From contig JAOMDA010000001.1 in assembly GCA_028345295.1 (NCBI GenBank), positions 62,001-126,000 on the forward strand: a stretch of 64,000 nucleotides of DNA. Direction: 5' to 3'. The notes under the pieces were generated by a model, which was not told the DNA's origin, did not search any database, and saw nothing but the letters and a program-made list of their open reading frames with translations. This document shows positions 31,564 to 40,916 of the stretch, piece by piece. Made by a program: the position numbers and the translations under genes. Source of the DNA: Candidatus Nitrosopelagicus sp. (GTDB lineage Archaea > Thermoproteota > Nitrososphaeria > Nitrososphaerales > Nitrosopumilaceae). How positions within the stretch are numbered: the stretch's first letter is position 1; each line of letters begins with the position of its first letter.

Positions 31564-32777
31564 TTTCTTACTTGATTGATTTTTTCTCTAAGTAACTCTT
31601 CAGTCTGATTAAATGACATATTTAATGAATTTGAGATGGATTTTATGTCTTCAAATTCTATTTTAAAATGAGAATTTCCTTTGACTACTTTATAATTAAC
31701 TGGAAATTTATGCCCATCAATTTCAACCGTATCTTGTTCCATTGATCTAGGAACAACATATCTTTCTGAATTTCGAATTCTGACACCAAGAGTTTTGGTT
31801 TCAGCAACTAGTAATTCCAAAATAGAATTCATTGATTCTGAATCACAGATTACAGATATCAATTGAGTTGGTCTACCTTTTTTTGTGATACCAGAAGTAA
31901 TCGTTACATCTTTTGCACCATTTATCATGATTTTTTCAATCATATTTCCTAAAATTTCACCAGATACATCATCAACATTAGTCTCTAGAACTTGAACTGT
32001 ATCTTTGACTAGATTGATTTTGGTTTTTCCATTTACAATTTTTAGGACATTAGCAAATTCTCCAAAATCCTTTGAGCCTGCACCATATCCTACAGAATTT
32101 ATCTTGACTGGTGGATAAAACTCAGAACATATTTTTGTCAAATTAACTAAAATACTTGCTCCAGTAGGAGTGGTTAATTCCTCTGTAATAGTTCCACCTT
32201 GAATAATTATTTCAGAATTTTTAAAAATTTCTAAAATTGCATATGCAGGATTTGATGTTTTTCCATGTGAAAATGTAACACTGCCACCGCCAATTGCAAC
32301 AGGCGAACAAATTATTTCATCGTTAAACAGGTTCAAATCATCTAGGGCAATTGCTGTACCAAGAATATCAACTACTGTATCAATACTTGCTGCTTCATGA
32401 AAATGGACTGATGATTCTGATTCTCCATGGACCTTGGATTCTGCAGAAATTAGAGTGTTAATAGTATTTGTTACAAAATTCAAACCAGATTTAGATAGTC
32501 CAATTTTTTTTGCTGCTTCTATAATACAATTCTTTACATCTATACCCTTTCTTTCATGAATATTTTCATCAATTTCTAAAACTAACTTAGTTGCGTCTTT
32601 TCCATTTTTTTGTACAGATATAAAATCAATATTTATAATCTTAGAATTATCTAAAAATGATTCTGCAGTGTAAATACCCTCAATAATTCTTGATTTATTT
32701 GCTCCAAGACTTACTAATGATGATAATATCATATCTCCTGATATCCCAGCAATCTGTGCATCAATGATTAGAACCAT
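31560..32777 (-). CDS. larC: Nickel pincer cofactor biosynthesis protein LarC
   Basis: IDAQIAGISGDMILSSLVSLGA...VHFHEAASIDTVVDILG...ELTTPTGASIL...LETNVDDVSGE; start probably inside ORF 31560..32822. Confidence 0.9.
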   Translation of the reverse strand: MVLIIDAQIAGISGDMILSSLVSLGANKSRIIEGIYTAESFLDNSKIINIDFISVQKNGKDATKLVLEIDENIHERKGIDVKNCIIEAAKKIGLSKSGLNFVTNTINTLISAESKVHGESESSVHFHEAASIDTVVDILGTAIALDDLNLFNDEIICSPVAIGGGSVTFSHGKTSNPAYAILEIFKNSEIIIQGGTITEELTTPTGASILVNLTKICSEFYPPVKINSVGYGAGSKDFGEFANVLKIVNGKTKINLVKDTVQVLETNVDDVSGEILGNMIEKIMINGAKDVTITSGITKKGRPTQLISVICDSESMNSILELLVAETKTLGVRIRNSERYVVPRSMEQDTVEIDGHKFPVNYKVVKGNSHFKIEFEDIKSISNSLNMSFNQTEELLREKINQVRK

Positions 32778-32846
32778 AAAGTATGGATAGTAAAAATACA
32801 TAAAAATCTGTTTAAAGTTCAAAATAAGATTTAATTAATCAAAATC

Positions 32847-33773
32847 TTGAGCGCATATATGATCACAATAATAGGTGCAGGCAAAGTAGGTGGAGACGCA
32901 GCACTGTTTTCTGCAATAAAGCAATTAGATGATCAGATACTTCTCTTAGATATTGCAGAAGGACTTCCACAAGGTGAAGCGATGGATATCAATCATATGT
33001 TATCTGAGCAAGGCATTGACGTTGAAATCAAAGGTTCTAATAATTACGAAGATATGAAGGGTTCAAAAATTGTAGTAGTTGTTGCAGGTGCTGGACGAAA
33101 ACCTGGAATGACTAGAATGGATTTGCTGAAGATTAATGCAGGAGTTGTAAAAGATGTTGTAGGAAATATCAAAAAATATGCTGATGACTCGCTTATAATC
33201 CCTGTAACTAACCCATTAGATCCAATGGCATACATTACTTTCAAAACTTCTGATTTTGAAAAAAGCAGAGTTTTTGGAATGGGTGGAATGCTGGATTTAT
33301 CAAGATTCAAGCAATTTATCCATGAAGAAACTAATTCTTCACGAAAAGAAATCAATGCGTTAGTAATTGGTGAACATGGAGAAAACATGCTTCCCTTAAC
33401 CAGACTTGCAAAAATATCTGGAAAGCCTCTACCAGAAATTATTTCTCAAGAAAAACTTGATAATATCTTTACATTAACAAAAAATGTTGCAGCTGAAGTC
33501 ATCAAACTAAAGGGTGCCACAGTTCACGCACCTGGAAATGCAATTTCTGCAATGATAGATAATGTAGTCAATGATAAAAAACAAGTAATGCCAGTCTCTA
33601 CATACTTAGATGGAGAATATGGTTTTTCTGATGTTTCAATTGGAGTTCCTGCAATATTAGGTAAAAACGGTGTAGAGAAAATTATTGAGCTTGAATTAAA
33701 CGATAATGAGAAAGATTGGTTTGAAAAAGGTGTAAAAAGCGTTAAAGATGCAATTTCAGGCATAAATGTATAA
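32847..33773 (+). CDS. mdh: Malate/lactate dehydrogenase family, likely malate dehydrogenase
   Basis: [56 protein letters not shown]. Confidence 0.92.
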   Translation: MSAYMITIIGAGKVGGDAALFSAIKQLDDQILLLDIAEGLPQGEAMDINHMLSEQGIDVEIKGSNNYEDMKGSKIVVVVAGAGRKPGMTRMDLLKINAGVVKDVVGNIKKYADDSLIIPVTNPLDPMAYITFKTSDFEKSRVFGMGGMLDLSRFKQFIHEETNSSRKEINALVIGEHGENMLPLTRLAKISGKPLPEIISQEKLDNIFTLTKNVAAEVIKLKGATVHAPGNAISAMIDNVVNDKKQVMPVSTYLDGEYGFSDVSIGVPAILGKNGVEKIIELELNDNEKDWFEKGVKSVKDAISGINV

Positions 33774-33808
33774 ACAGTTTTTAAATTCATTACACAACAA
33801 GAAAAGAA

Positions 33809-34579
33809 TTGGATATTTCAGAAGTCTTAGAATCATTAAATCAAGGTAAAATTTCAGTAAGTAAAGCTAAGAAGCTTTTGGAATTATATTCAATTGAAGA
33901 AGTAGAAAAGTTTGCAAAAATTGACATTAATCGTAAAATGAGAAAAGGTATACCGGAAGTAATTTTTGCAGAGAGAAAGCAGTTACTAGAAATAAAAAAA
34001 ATTATTTCAAAAGTGTTAAAAAAATCAGATAGTGTTTTAGTCTCAAGAATTCAGAAAAAAGATTATCAAAAAGTAATAGACTATTCTAAAAAAAATAATT
34101 ATAAAATAAAAAGAGGAAAAAATACAACAACTACCTTAATTTTTAGAAAAGTTATTAAAAAATCTGGAGGTAAAATTGGAATCATCACTGCCGGAACATC
34201 AGATATTGGTGTTGCAGAAGAAGCCAAACTCATGTGTGAATCTATGAATTGTGAATGCATTACAAGTTATGATATTGGAATTGCAGGATTACACAGAACA
34301 TTTCCTATATTGAAAGAATTTGTTAAAAAAGATGTAGATGTTATTATTGTAGCAGCTGGAATGGAAGGTGCGTTAGCTTCAGTTGTATCATCTATAGTAA
34401 ATGTTCCAGTAATAGGGGTACCAACATCTGTTGGATATGGATATGGTGAAAAGGGAATAGCTGCATTAGCATCTATGCTTCAAAGTTGTTCATTAGGTCT
34501 TTCAGTTGTTAACATTGATAATGGAATAGGTGCAGGTGCAGTAGCTGCAAAAATAGCAAATCAAAACTCAAAAAAATAA
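33809..34579 (+). CDS. larB: Nickel pincer cofactor biosynthesis protein LarB
   Basis: N-terminal PEVIFAERKQLLE, PurE-like GIITAGTSDIGVAEEA...AAGMEGALASVVSSIVNVPVIGVPTSVGYGYGEKGIAALASMLQSCSLGLSVVNIDNGIGAG. Confidence 0.93.
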   Translation: MDISEVLESLNQGKISVSKAKKLLELYSIEEVEKFAKIDINRKMRKGIPEVIFAERKQLLEIKKIISKVLKKSDSVLVSRIQKKDYQKVIDYSKKNNYKIKRGKNTTTTLIFRKVIKKSGGKIGIITAGTSDIGVAEEAKLMCESMNCECITSYDIGIAGLHRTFPILKEFVKKDVDVIIVAAGMEGALASVVSSIVNVPVIGVPTSVGYGYGEKGIAALASMLQSCSLGLSVVNIDNGIGAGAVAAKIANQNSKK

Positions 34580-34647
34580 TTTCTTACTAATTAATCGTTA
34601 GTTTTCTCGTAAATCATATATATCATACAAAAAGGTGGAAGTTAACG

Positions 34648-36216
34648 TTGAATGGAAAAAGAATTGTTCTTACTGCTGATAGAAGTTTAATGACAAATTA
34701 TAGAGGAAATTTTCTTTATGGCTTTATTGCATGTGGTCCATACGAAGTCTTACCAGAATGGGTTTTTGATAAAGTGTTTTGCCCACCAGTAGAAACTGAT
34801 ACTATTACAGGAGAAGCCAAAGTTGCACAAGTGGGTCTAAGAAGAGTTGAGGCTGCATTACATCAAGGTTACAAAAAAGAAGATGTATTTGTTGCAAATC
34901 CAGATTATTTAGCAAAATCAATTGGACCAGATACAAAAGTCGTAGGAATTAATGTTATGGATCCACTTGGAATGGCACCAGTTACAACTACAATGGCTCC
35001 AGAAAAACTATCCTATGTTGCAATGAAATTCAAAAAAATGTGTGCTGACATTATTCAATTGAAAAAAAAATATGATTTTAAAGTTGCAGTTGGTGGAAAT
35101 GGAGCATGGGAATTAGCAAAATCAGATAGGATGAAAGTTCATGGGATAGATACGGTTGTTGTTGGTGAAGCCGATGAACTTGCATTAGATTTGTTTCATG
35201 AATTAGAATCAGGCGAAGCCCCAGAAATGATGCATTGTTTTGTTAAGAATATTCAAAATATTCCAGAAATTACTGGTCCTACTGTGAATTCATTGATTGA
35301 AGCTATGAGAGGTTGTGGAAGAGGATGTGATTTTTGTGACGTCAATAAGCGCTCTAAAAAAGATCTACCAGTTGAAAGACTCGTAAGAGAAGCAAAGATG
35401 AATCTTGATTATGGATTTGATTCTGTTTGGTTACATTCAGATGAAATGTTACTTTATGGATGTGAAAGCAGAGACTTTCAGCCAAACTATGATGCAATTG
35501 TAGAACTTTGGAAAGCATTAAAAAATTTAGGTGCAAACTTTATCGGAACTACACATATGACATTTTCTGCAATAGCTGCAGACCCAAAACTGCTACACGA
35601 TATTTCAGAAATTAATGGAATGCATAACAATGGAAGATGGCTATCAACGAATTTGGGGATTGAAACTGTAGCACCCAGTATGGTAAAAAAACATCTAGGA
35701 GTAAAAACAAAACCATTCTCAGTTGATGAATGGGGTTGGGTTGTTCGCGAGGGTGCAAAAATAATGAATGAAAATCATTGGTTCCCAGCAGCTACAATAA
35801 TAATTGGATGGCCCGATGAAACTCCTGATGAAACTCAATATACAATTGATATGATGCAGGACTTCAGAGCCACTGACTTTAGGGGTCTAGTAGCTCCACT
35901 ACTATACCAAGATTTTAGTGAAAAGAATTCTATGCACTTTGGAAACTTGAATGAAGCACAGTTTACACTATTTTGGAAATGTTGGGAAAATAATTTACGT
36001 GTGATTAATGATATAATCCCAATAATTCTAAGAAACAAGACGTATGGACCGCCAATGAAGATTTTCATGTATGGAATTCTCAAAGCAGGAACATGGGCTA
36101 TAATGAGATATCTAAGAGGTCTCTGTAAGGACTTGTTTAATGGTAGATTACCAGAAGACATTGTAGAAAAATATGCTAGAAGTAGATCTGTTGCTGCACC
36201 AAACTATACAAAATAG
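34648..36216 (+). CDS. B12-binding-domain radical SAM protein
   Basis: CGRGCDFC (CxxxCxxC) radical SAM cluster motif; N-terminal cobalamin-binding-like domain with IGPDTKVVGINVMDPLGMAP. Confidence 0.87.
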   Translation: MNGKRIVLTADRSLMTNYRGNFLYGFIACGPYEVLPEWVFDKVFCPPVETDTITGEAKVAQVGLRRVEAALHQGYKKEDVFVANPDYLAKSIGPDTKVVGINVMDPLGMAPVTTTMAPEKLSYVAMKFKKMCADIIQLKKKYDFKVAVGGNGAWELAKSDRMKVHGIDTVVVGEADELALDLFHELESGEAPEMMHCFVKNIQNIPEITGPTVNSLIEAMRGCGRGCDFCDVNKRSKKDLPVERLVREAKMNLDYGFDSVWLHSDEMLLYGCESRDFQPNYDAIVELWKALKNLGANFIGTTHMTFSAIAADPKLLHDISEINGMHNNGRWLSTNLGIETVAPSMVKKHLGVKTKPFSVDEWGWVVREGAKIMNENHWFPAATIIIGWPDETPDETQYTIDMMQDFRATDFRGLVAPLLYQDFSEKNSMHFGNLNEAQFTLFWKCWENNLRVINDIIPIILRNKTYGPPMKIFMYGILKAGTWAIMRYLRGLCKDLFNGRLPEDIVEKYARSRSVAAPNYTK

Positions 36217-36221
36217 AAAAA

Positions 36222-36545
36222 TTAAAGTTGTTCTATTGCTTGATCGGCAATTGTATTTCTTTTTGGTGTTATTGAAATAAAATACTGCTTGTCAGCACGT
36301 TCAACTGCTTCAACTTTTGTAATACTTTTTGATACAACATCAAACTCGTGTATTCCATTTTCTAGTTCACCTTTTGTATATAACATTAGAAATGTATCAC
36401 CGCCGGTTGGACTTAATGGGATAAAAGAGCAGATGTATCCTTTGTACGAATTTATTGGCATTGTATTTTTCATTGGTGGTGCCACGGATGCAAGATACAT
36501 GAACATGTCTTCTACATTATCAAATTCTTCATACTCAACATTCAT
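36222..36545 (-). CDS. Conserved hypothetical protein
   Basis: Complete ORF of 107 aa, convergent with radical SAM gene. Confidence 0.55.
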   Translation of the reverse strand: MNVEYEEFDNVEDMFMYLASVAPPMKNTMPINSYKGYICSFIPLSPTGGDTFLMLYTKGELENGIHEFDVVSKSITKVEAVERADKQYFISITPKRNTIADQAIEQL

Positions 36546-36582
36546 GATCGTAATGATATGATAGAATATAATAAGTTAGAGA

Positions 36583-37551
36583 TTACTTCATTCTCTTTTT
36601 GAGTGCAATAATCACAACTGCTGGGGCTACAAAGTACATTCCAATGTTTAGCATTATGATTCCAATACCATAACCTAGCATTTCTTGTTCTGTATCAATG
36701 TCAACATAGTTTAGTATAGTAAGTGATGTAAGTAGTGGTGTTAATCCAACCTTTACTGCCTCTTTGAATACTGGATTCTCTCTTTCATAGTCTGCTATTG
36801 TTGGGCTGAATGAATAATAGAATTGATTAAATGCTGTCATAAATGATATGCCAGACTGTGTTTGTAGTACTGTGTTATCACGAATTTCTCTCAAGAACTG
36901 TACTTGTGGTGCCATTTCACTACCATATGCTGCTGTTGCAATTAGACAGCCACCGCCTTTTTCTTCTTGTGCAACTACACACTTACCATCTTCAAGAACA
37001 GTTCCTTCTCCACACATTGGTTCTGGTTCTGGTTCTGGTTCTGGTTCAACAATTGCTACTGGTTCTGGTATTGGTTCTGATATTGGTTCTGGTGTTGGTT
37101 CTGGTGTTGGTTCTGGTGTTGGTTCTGGTGTTGGTTCTGGTGTTGGAATAGCTACAGTACCACCACTTCCTCCAGTATAATTGAAACTAGTTGAACCTTC
37201 GTTTTTATTATAAATTGCAGTGACAGTGTATTCTCCAGCTGAACTCATTTGACCGCCAGGGGTGATTTGTGTCACAAAGTCTCCATCTCTATCTAGTGAT
37301 ACTTGTGCAATTGCAACTAGTGATCCATCATCTTTTTGGACTTTAATAATTACAGGTACGTTAAATTCAGATAGTATAGATTCTTTTACATGACCTGAAA
37401 TTCCTATAACACCAGTTTCTCCATATGCTGGAAAATCAGTTGTTACTGAGATTGGTGGAACATTACTCTGTGCACTAACTGCACCAGTAAGGCCATATGA
37501 CATAATTGATAAACTAAGTAATAAAATTGCAAAAGTTCCATATATTCGCAT
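36583..37551 (-). CDS. Secreted protein with beta-sandwich, TPEP repeats and CFI-box-like C-terminal domain
   Basis: Signal peptide; [27 protein letters not shown] repeats; [28 protein letters not shown] followed by C-terminal TM segments. Confidence 0.85.
   Translation of the reverse strand: MRIYGTFAILLLSLSIMSYGLTGAVSAQSNVPPISVTTDFPAYGETGVIGISGHVKESILSEFNVPVIIKVQKDDGSLVAIAQVSLDRDGDFVTQITPGGQMSSAGEYTVTAIYNKNEGSTSFNYTGGSGGTVAIPTPEPTPEPTPEPTPEPTPEPISEPIPEPVAIVEPEPEPEPEPMCGEGTVLEDGKCVVAQEEKGGGCLIATAAYGSEMAPQVQFLREIRDNTVLQTQSGISFMTAFNQFYYSFSPTIADYERENPVFKEAVKVGLTPLLTSLTILNYVDIDTEQEMLGYGIGIIMLNIGMYFVAPAVVIIALKKRMK
37085..37144 (+). repeat. 12-bp tandem repeat (ggttctggtgtt)x5 encoding TPEP on the minus strand
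   Basis: Five exact tandem copies, flanked by degenerate ggttct copies from 37019. Confidence 0.95.
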
Positions 37552-37638
37552 TTATGATAATTCAATACTGCGACTATTTATCATAGAGTGATAAAAAAAT
37601 TGACAAAAATAAGACAAATTTTGTTATTTTAGAAAATT

Positions 37639-38808
37639 TTAGATGAAAATACTGGTCAAATACATTACAACTAATCCTAATCCAATACCAAGAATAATTG
37701 ATGTGTTAGAAAGTGTATTTTCGCTCTCTTCTCGTATATACTGAATAATTGATACAACTACTTGAAATATTGCACCGGCTCCTATTGACAAAAAAACGAC
37801 AGTTGAAAAAGGTGAGAAAGAGAATCCTCCTACCCATGTCCCAAAAATTGCTGGTGTTCCTGCAATAAGTCCTAGGCAGATTAATCTTAAAATCATGGCT
37901 TTTGTTCTTGCCATTGGAGCAGCAATTGCAAATCCTTCTGTTGTATTATGAATTGCAAAGCCTACAATTAGGAAAGTACTCAATGCAACCTGCCCAAGTG
38001 CTATTGCAGCGCCTACAGCCAAACCTTCACCAAAATTATGAAATCCTATTCCGACAGCAATCATCAAAGAAATTGCTAGAGGTTTTGAAATTTTGGAAAA
38101 TTGTGATTTTCTGATTAAACTGTTACCTATAGCAAATAGAATCAAAAATGATAATATTGTTACAGTTACAATGAGTAATTGACCATTAAAAATTTCCGAT
38201 AGGTGATTTTGAGAGATCTCTGATGCTTCTTCAATTGCATCAAATGCTAAAAAGAGAAGTAACCCTACTGTAAAAGCCAGAAAAAATCGATATTTGTTAC
38301 TTCCAAGTTTTTGAATAAATGAAAACCATAAAAGTCCAATCATTATTGGTACTATGCCAATTAGAAATCCAATTAATCCTAAATAACCAATAAGTTCTGC
38401 ATTTACTTCGAGTTTAAGTGATGCTGCATCCACAGATTTTTCAAACCGTGTTCCATCATCAGTTGTTAGACCAATACTATATGGTTGACCTTCATTCCAA
38501 TCATAAGGAATTCTAACCAACGCTGTTTCAAATTTTGTTAGATGATTATCAGGTTCTATTGCTGCAGGTTGTATTCTGTCATTAACATCAGCTACTGTGA
38601 TATTGACATCAATAGGTCCAGTGTTTCTAACTATTGCTTGTATCTCGCCATCAACAAAATCAATTTGTTCTATATGAATATCAGGTAAGACTAAACCAAA
38701 TTCAAGAAAACTTGTACCTGGACCCATTAAAAAAGCAATTACAATTGCTAAAAGCATTAATGGACCAATAGCACTTAGTACAATTTTATAATTTGAAATC
38801 TCTGCCAT
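37639..38808 (-). CDS. ZIP family metal transporter
   Basis: Multi-TM; IGFHNFGEGLAVGAAI and FAIHNTTEGFAIAAPM metal-binding motifs. Confidence 0.88.
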   Translation of the reverse strand: MAEISNYKIVLSAIGPLMLLAIVIAFLMGPGTSFLEFGLVLPDIHIEQIDFVDGEIQAIVRNTGPIDVNITVADVNDRIQPAAIEPDNHLTKFETALVRIPYDWNEGQPYSIGLTTDDGTRFEKSVDAASLKLEVNAELIGYLGLIGFLIGIVPIMIGLLWFSFIQKLGSNKYRFFLAFTVGLLLFLAFDAIEEASEISQNHLSEIFNGQLLIVTVTILSFLILFAIGNSLIRKSQFSKISKPLAISLMIAVGIGFHNFGEGLAVGAAIALGQVALSTFLIVGFAIHNTTEGFAIAAPMARTKAMILRLICLGLIAGTPAIFGTWVGGFSFSPFSTVVFLSIGAGAIFQVVVSIIQYIREESENTLSNTSIILGIGLGLVVMYLTSIFI

Positions 38809-38810
38809 GA

Positions 38811-39863
38811 TTAAATTTCATCACTAATATTTTTGTTAGTGTCTTTAGCTAAGAAAGAACCGACCCAACCTTTTTCAGAAAATTCTGTGTTATGTGCATG
38901 AAACATGTAAAGACCAGGATATTTGTACTCAAATTCAAGAATTTCTCTTTCACCTTGTGACATTGTTAACATATCATTGAATCCTGCTGGAACTGTGTCA
39001 GTTCCTGCAGGATAATGATGGAAAAGAGTTCCATGTAAATGAAAATTATTTACTGGATCAAATTCTAAAATATTTACTACGTATGCACGGATTAATTCAT
39101 TTGTTGAAATTTCTACTGGATGATGTTGATAATAGAATGGAACTGTATTTGCACCATAAAAATTATTTTCGCCATCAAAGTCTGTATCTAATCCATTTAG
39201 AACAAAAACTAGTTCATCTGCTTGGGCTCTTCCTTCCTTTGGATCTACTATGTATGCACCATAAAGTCCATGAGCAATATGCTCTTCAACAGGATGAACG
39301 TGGCAATGATACAGGTGTAAGCCTACAGGCTCAGCAAAAAATTCATAGATAAATTTTCCACCAGGTCCTACATTTTCAAAAACACCGTCCATTTCGGCTT
39401 TATGAATACCATGAAAATGCATTGTATGAGATTTTGAACCCTCATTTGAGAAATGGACACGAACTAGATCACCTTCTGTTGCACGAATTGTTGGTCCTGG
39501 TACAGTTCCATTAAAAGTCCAGACATTATAAAATACTCCTGGTGAAACCTCCATCACCTGATCATCTCGTGCAGTAATTGTAAATTCTCGAAGTATTGTA
39601 CCATCTTCTAGTTCAGAGACAGTTCCATAATCAAAATCTCGTAAATAAGATTCTGGATCAAACTCTAGTAATTCTCCTGTATATCCAATTGGGTCAATTA
39701 TATCACCTGTAGTTTGTATTGCAAGTCCAGTGTGTGTAAGAAATGTTTTTGGTTCTTCTGCAGCGTCACTTACTGCTGGAATAACAAAATACAATGTTGA
39801 AATTGAGACTACTATTACCAATATCATAAACATTTTTTTAGATTGATTATTTTTCTCCAACAA
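38811..39863 (-). CDS. Two-domain multicopper oxidase
   Basis: HTMHFHGIH, HLYHCHVHPVEEHIAHGLYGAYIV, NFHLHGTLFHHY, MFHAHNTEFSEKGWVGSF. Confidence 0.92.
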   Translation of the reverse strand: MLEKNNQSKKMFMILVIVVSISTLYFVIPAVSDAAEEPKTFLTHTGLAIQTTGDIIDPIGYTGELLEFDPESYLRDFDYGTVSELEDGTILREFTITARDDQVMEVSPGVFYNVWTFNGTVPGPTIRATEGDLVRVHFSNEGSKSHTMHFHGIHKAEMDGVFENVGPGGKFIYEFFAEPVGLHLYHCHVHPVEEHIAHGLYGAYIVDPKEGRAQADELVFVLNGLDTDFDGENNFYGANTVPFYYQHHPVEISTNELIRAYVVNILEFDPVNNFHLHGTLFHHYPAGTDTVPAGFNDMLTMSQGEREILEFEYKYPGLYMFHAHNTEFSEKGWVGSFLAKDTNKNISDEI

Positions 39864-39892
39864 AATTCCACTATTTGAATGATATTTAAAAT

Positions 39893-39925
39893 TTAGCCTA
39901 GGCTAACTTTATTAGCCATGACTAA
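39893..39925. promoter_or_regulatory. Paired palindromic operator-like sites upstream of multicopper oxidase/ZIP operon
   Basis: TTAGCCTAGGCTAA (perfect 14-bp palindrome, 39893-39906) and TTAGCCATGACTAA (39912-39925), centres 19 bp apart. Confidence 0.6.
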
Positions 39926-39995
39926 ATTTACCAATTCCACTAAAAACAATAAATTGTAATTAAACAAATTTAACTCTGAGTTCTGCGAACAATGT

Positions 39996-40502
39996 ATGGC
40001 AAATAAACCAAAGTTTCTGGTTATTGTGGGAATAATGATTGGAATTGGGGCCGCACTATTATTTTATGGATCTCAATCAATTACTGCTGATATTGTAATT
40101 ATAGAAGGACAAATAGATGAAATTAATACAGTTAAGATTGAGGCTATTTTAGATCCAAAAATCAATAATGAAGGAGTATTTGCTGTACAAACATTAGAGG
40201 AAAACCAAGAAAAGATTACAGCAACGGTTTTTGACCCTTTCGGAATACCAATAGTTGTAAGTACAATCAACCAAAGCTCTTTTGAAGAAATATTTGAGAT
40301 ATCGGAAATTGGTACGTATACATTAGTGATTAAAACAGACAGTGATGAAATGATTAATGTTGTAGGAGGAATTGGACATGTTCCTGATAGTTCATCATAT
40401 TCTATTTCAACCGCAGGATTTTTCATCTTACTTTCAGGTATGATAGGTGTAATAGTGTTAGGAATACTTCTTGTCAGAGAAAGAAAGCAGAAAGCTAGTT
40501 AA
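39996..40502 (+). CDS. Hypothetical membrane protein
   Basis: N- and C-terminal TM segments with extracytoplasmic domain; 168 aa. Confidence 0.65.
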   Translation: MANKPKFLVIVGIMIGIGAALLFYGSQSITADIVIIEGQIDEINTVKIEAILDPKINNEGVFAVQTLEENQEKITATVFDPFGIPIVVSTINQSSFEEIFEISEIGTYTLVIKTDSDEMINVVGGIGHVPDSSSYSISTAGFFILLSGMIGVIVLGILLVRERKQKAS

Positions 40503-40809
40503 GAAAACTATCCATTTTGGCAAGACCATCTTCAACATTTTTGTAATTATGACCAGATTCCATTATCTCAGATAGTTTTTCAGAATCAACAGAATATTGA
40601 ATATCATCTAAACTTCCATTTTTAGTGACAAATTGGTTCTGTATGAGATATGATAGTTTTTCCTGAAGATCCTCTGGCATAATACCAAATTTTTCCGATA
40701 GAAATGTACAGTGTTTTGGACCACTTTCCATCTCAGCTAAGATTTCAGATATCTCTGGATCAAATAGATTATCAATAATTTTTTTTGTATCCAAATCTGG
40801 TTTTTCCAT
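40495..40809 (-). CDS. Hypothetical protein, possible winged-helix
   Basis: ILAEMESGPKHCTFLSEKFGIMPEDLQEKLSYLIQNQFVTKN. Confidence 0.55.
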   Translation of the reverse strand: MEKPDLDTKKIIDNLFDPEISEILAEMESGPKHCTFLSEKFGIMPEDLQEKLSYLIQNQFVTKNGSLDDIQYSVDSEKLSEIMESGHNYKNVEDGLAKMDSFLN

Positions 40810-40916
40810 AAAATTATGTCATATTTTTGATTTATAATACTATTCTAAAATTATTCTTGAGATTACGCATAATTTTCAGCATGGTTTTTAATGGGGTAAC
40901 TAAGAATCTTGCTTAC

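Noticed and set aside
37021-37144. Repeat array considered as CRISPR
   Set aside because: 12-bp direct repeats without unique spacers, in frame within a coding sequence.
36843-37180. Plus-strand ORFs (102 and 110 aa) rich in VLVLVL or GSGSG
   Set aside because: Antisense reading of the TPEP minisatellite in the minus-strand surface gene; repeat-driven open frames with no start context.
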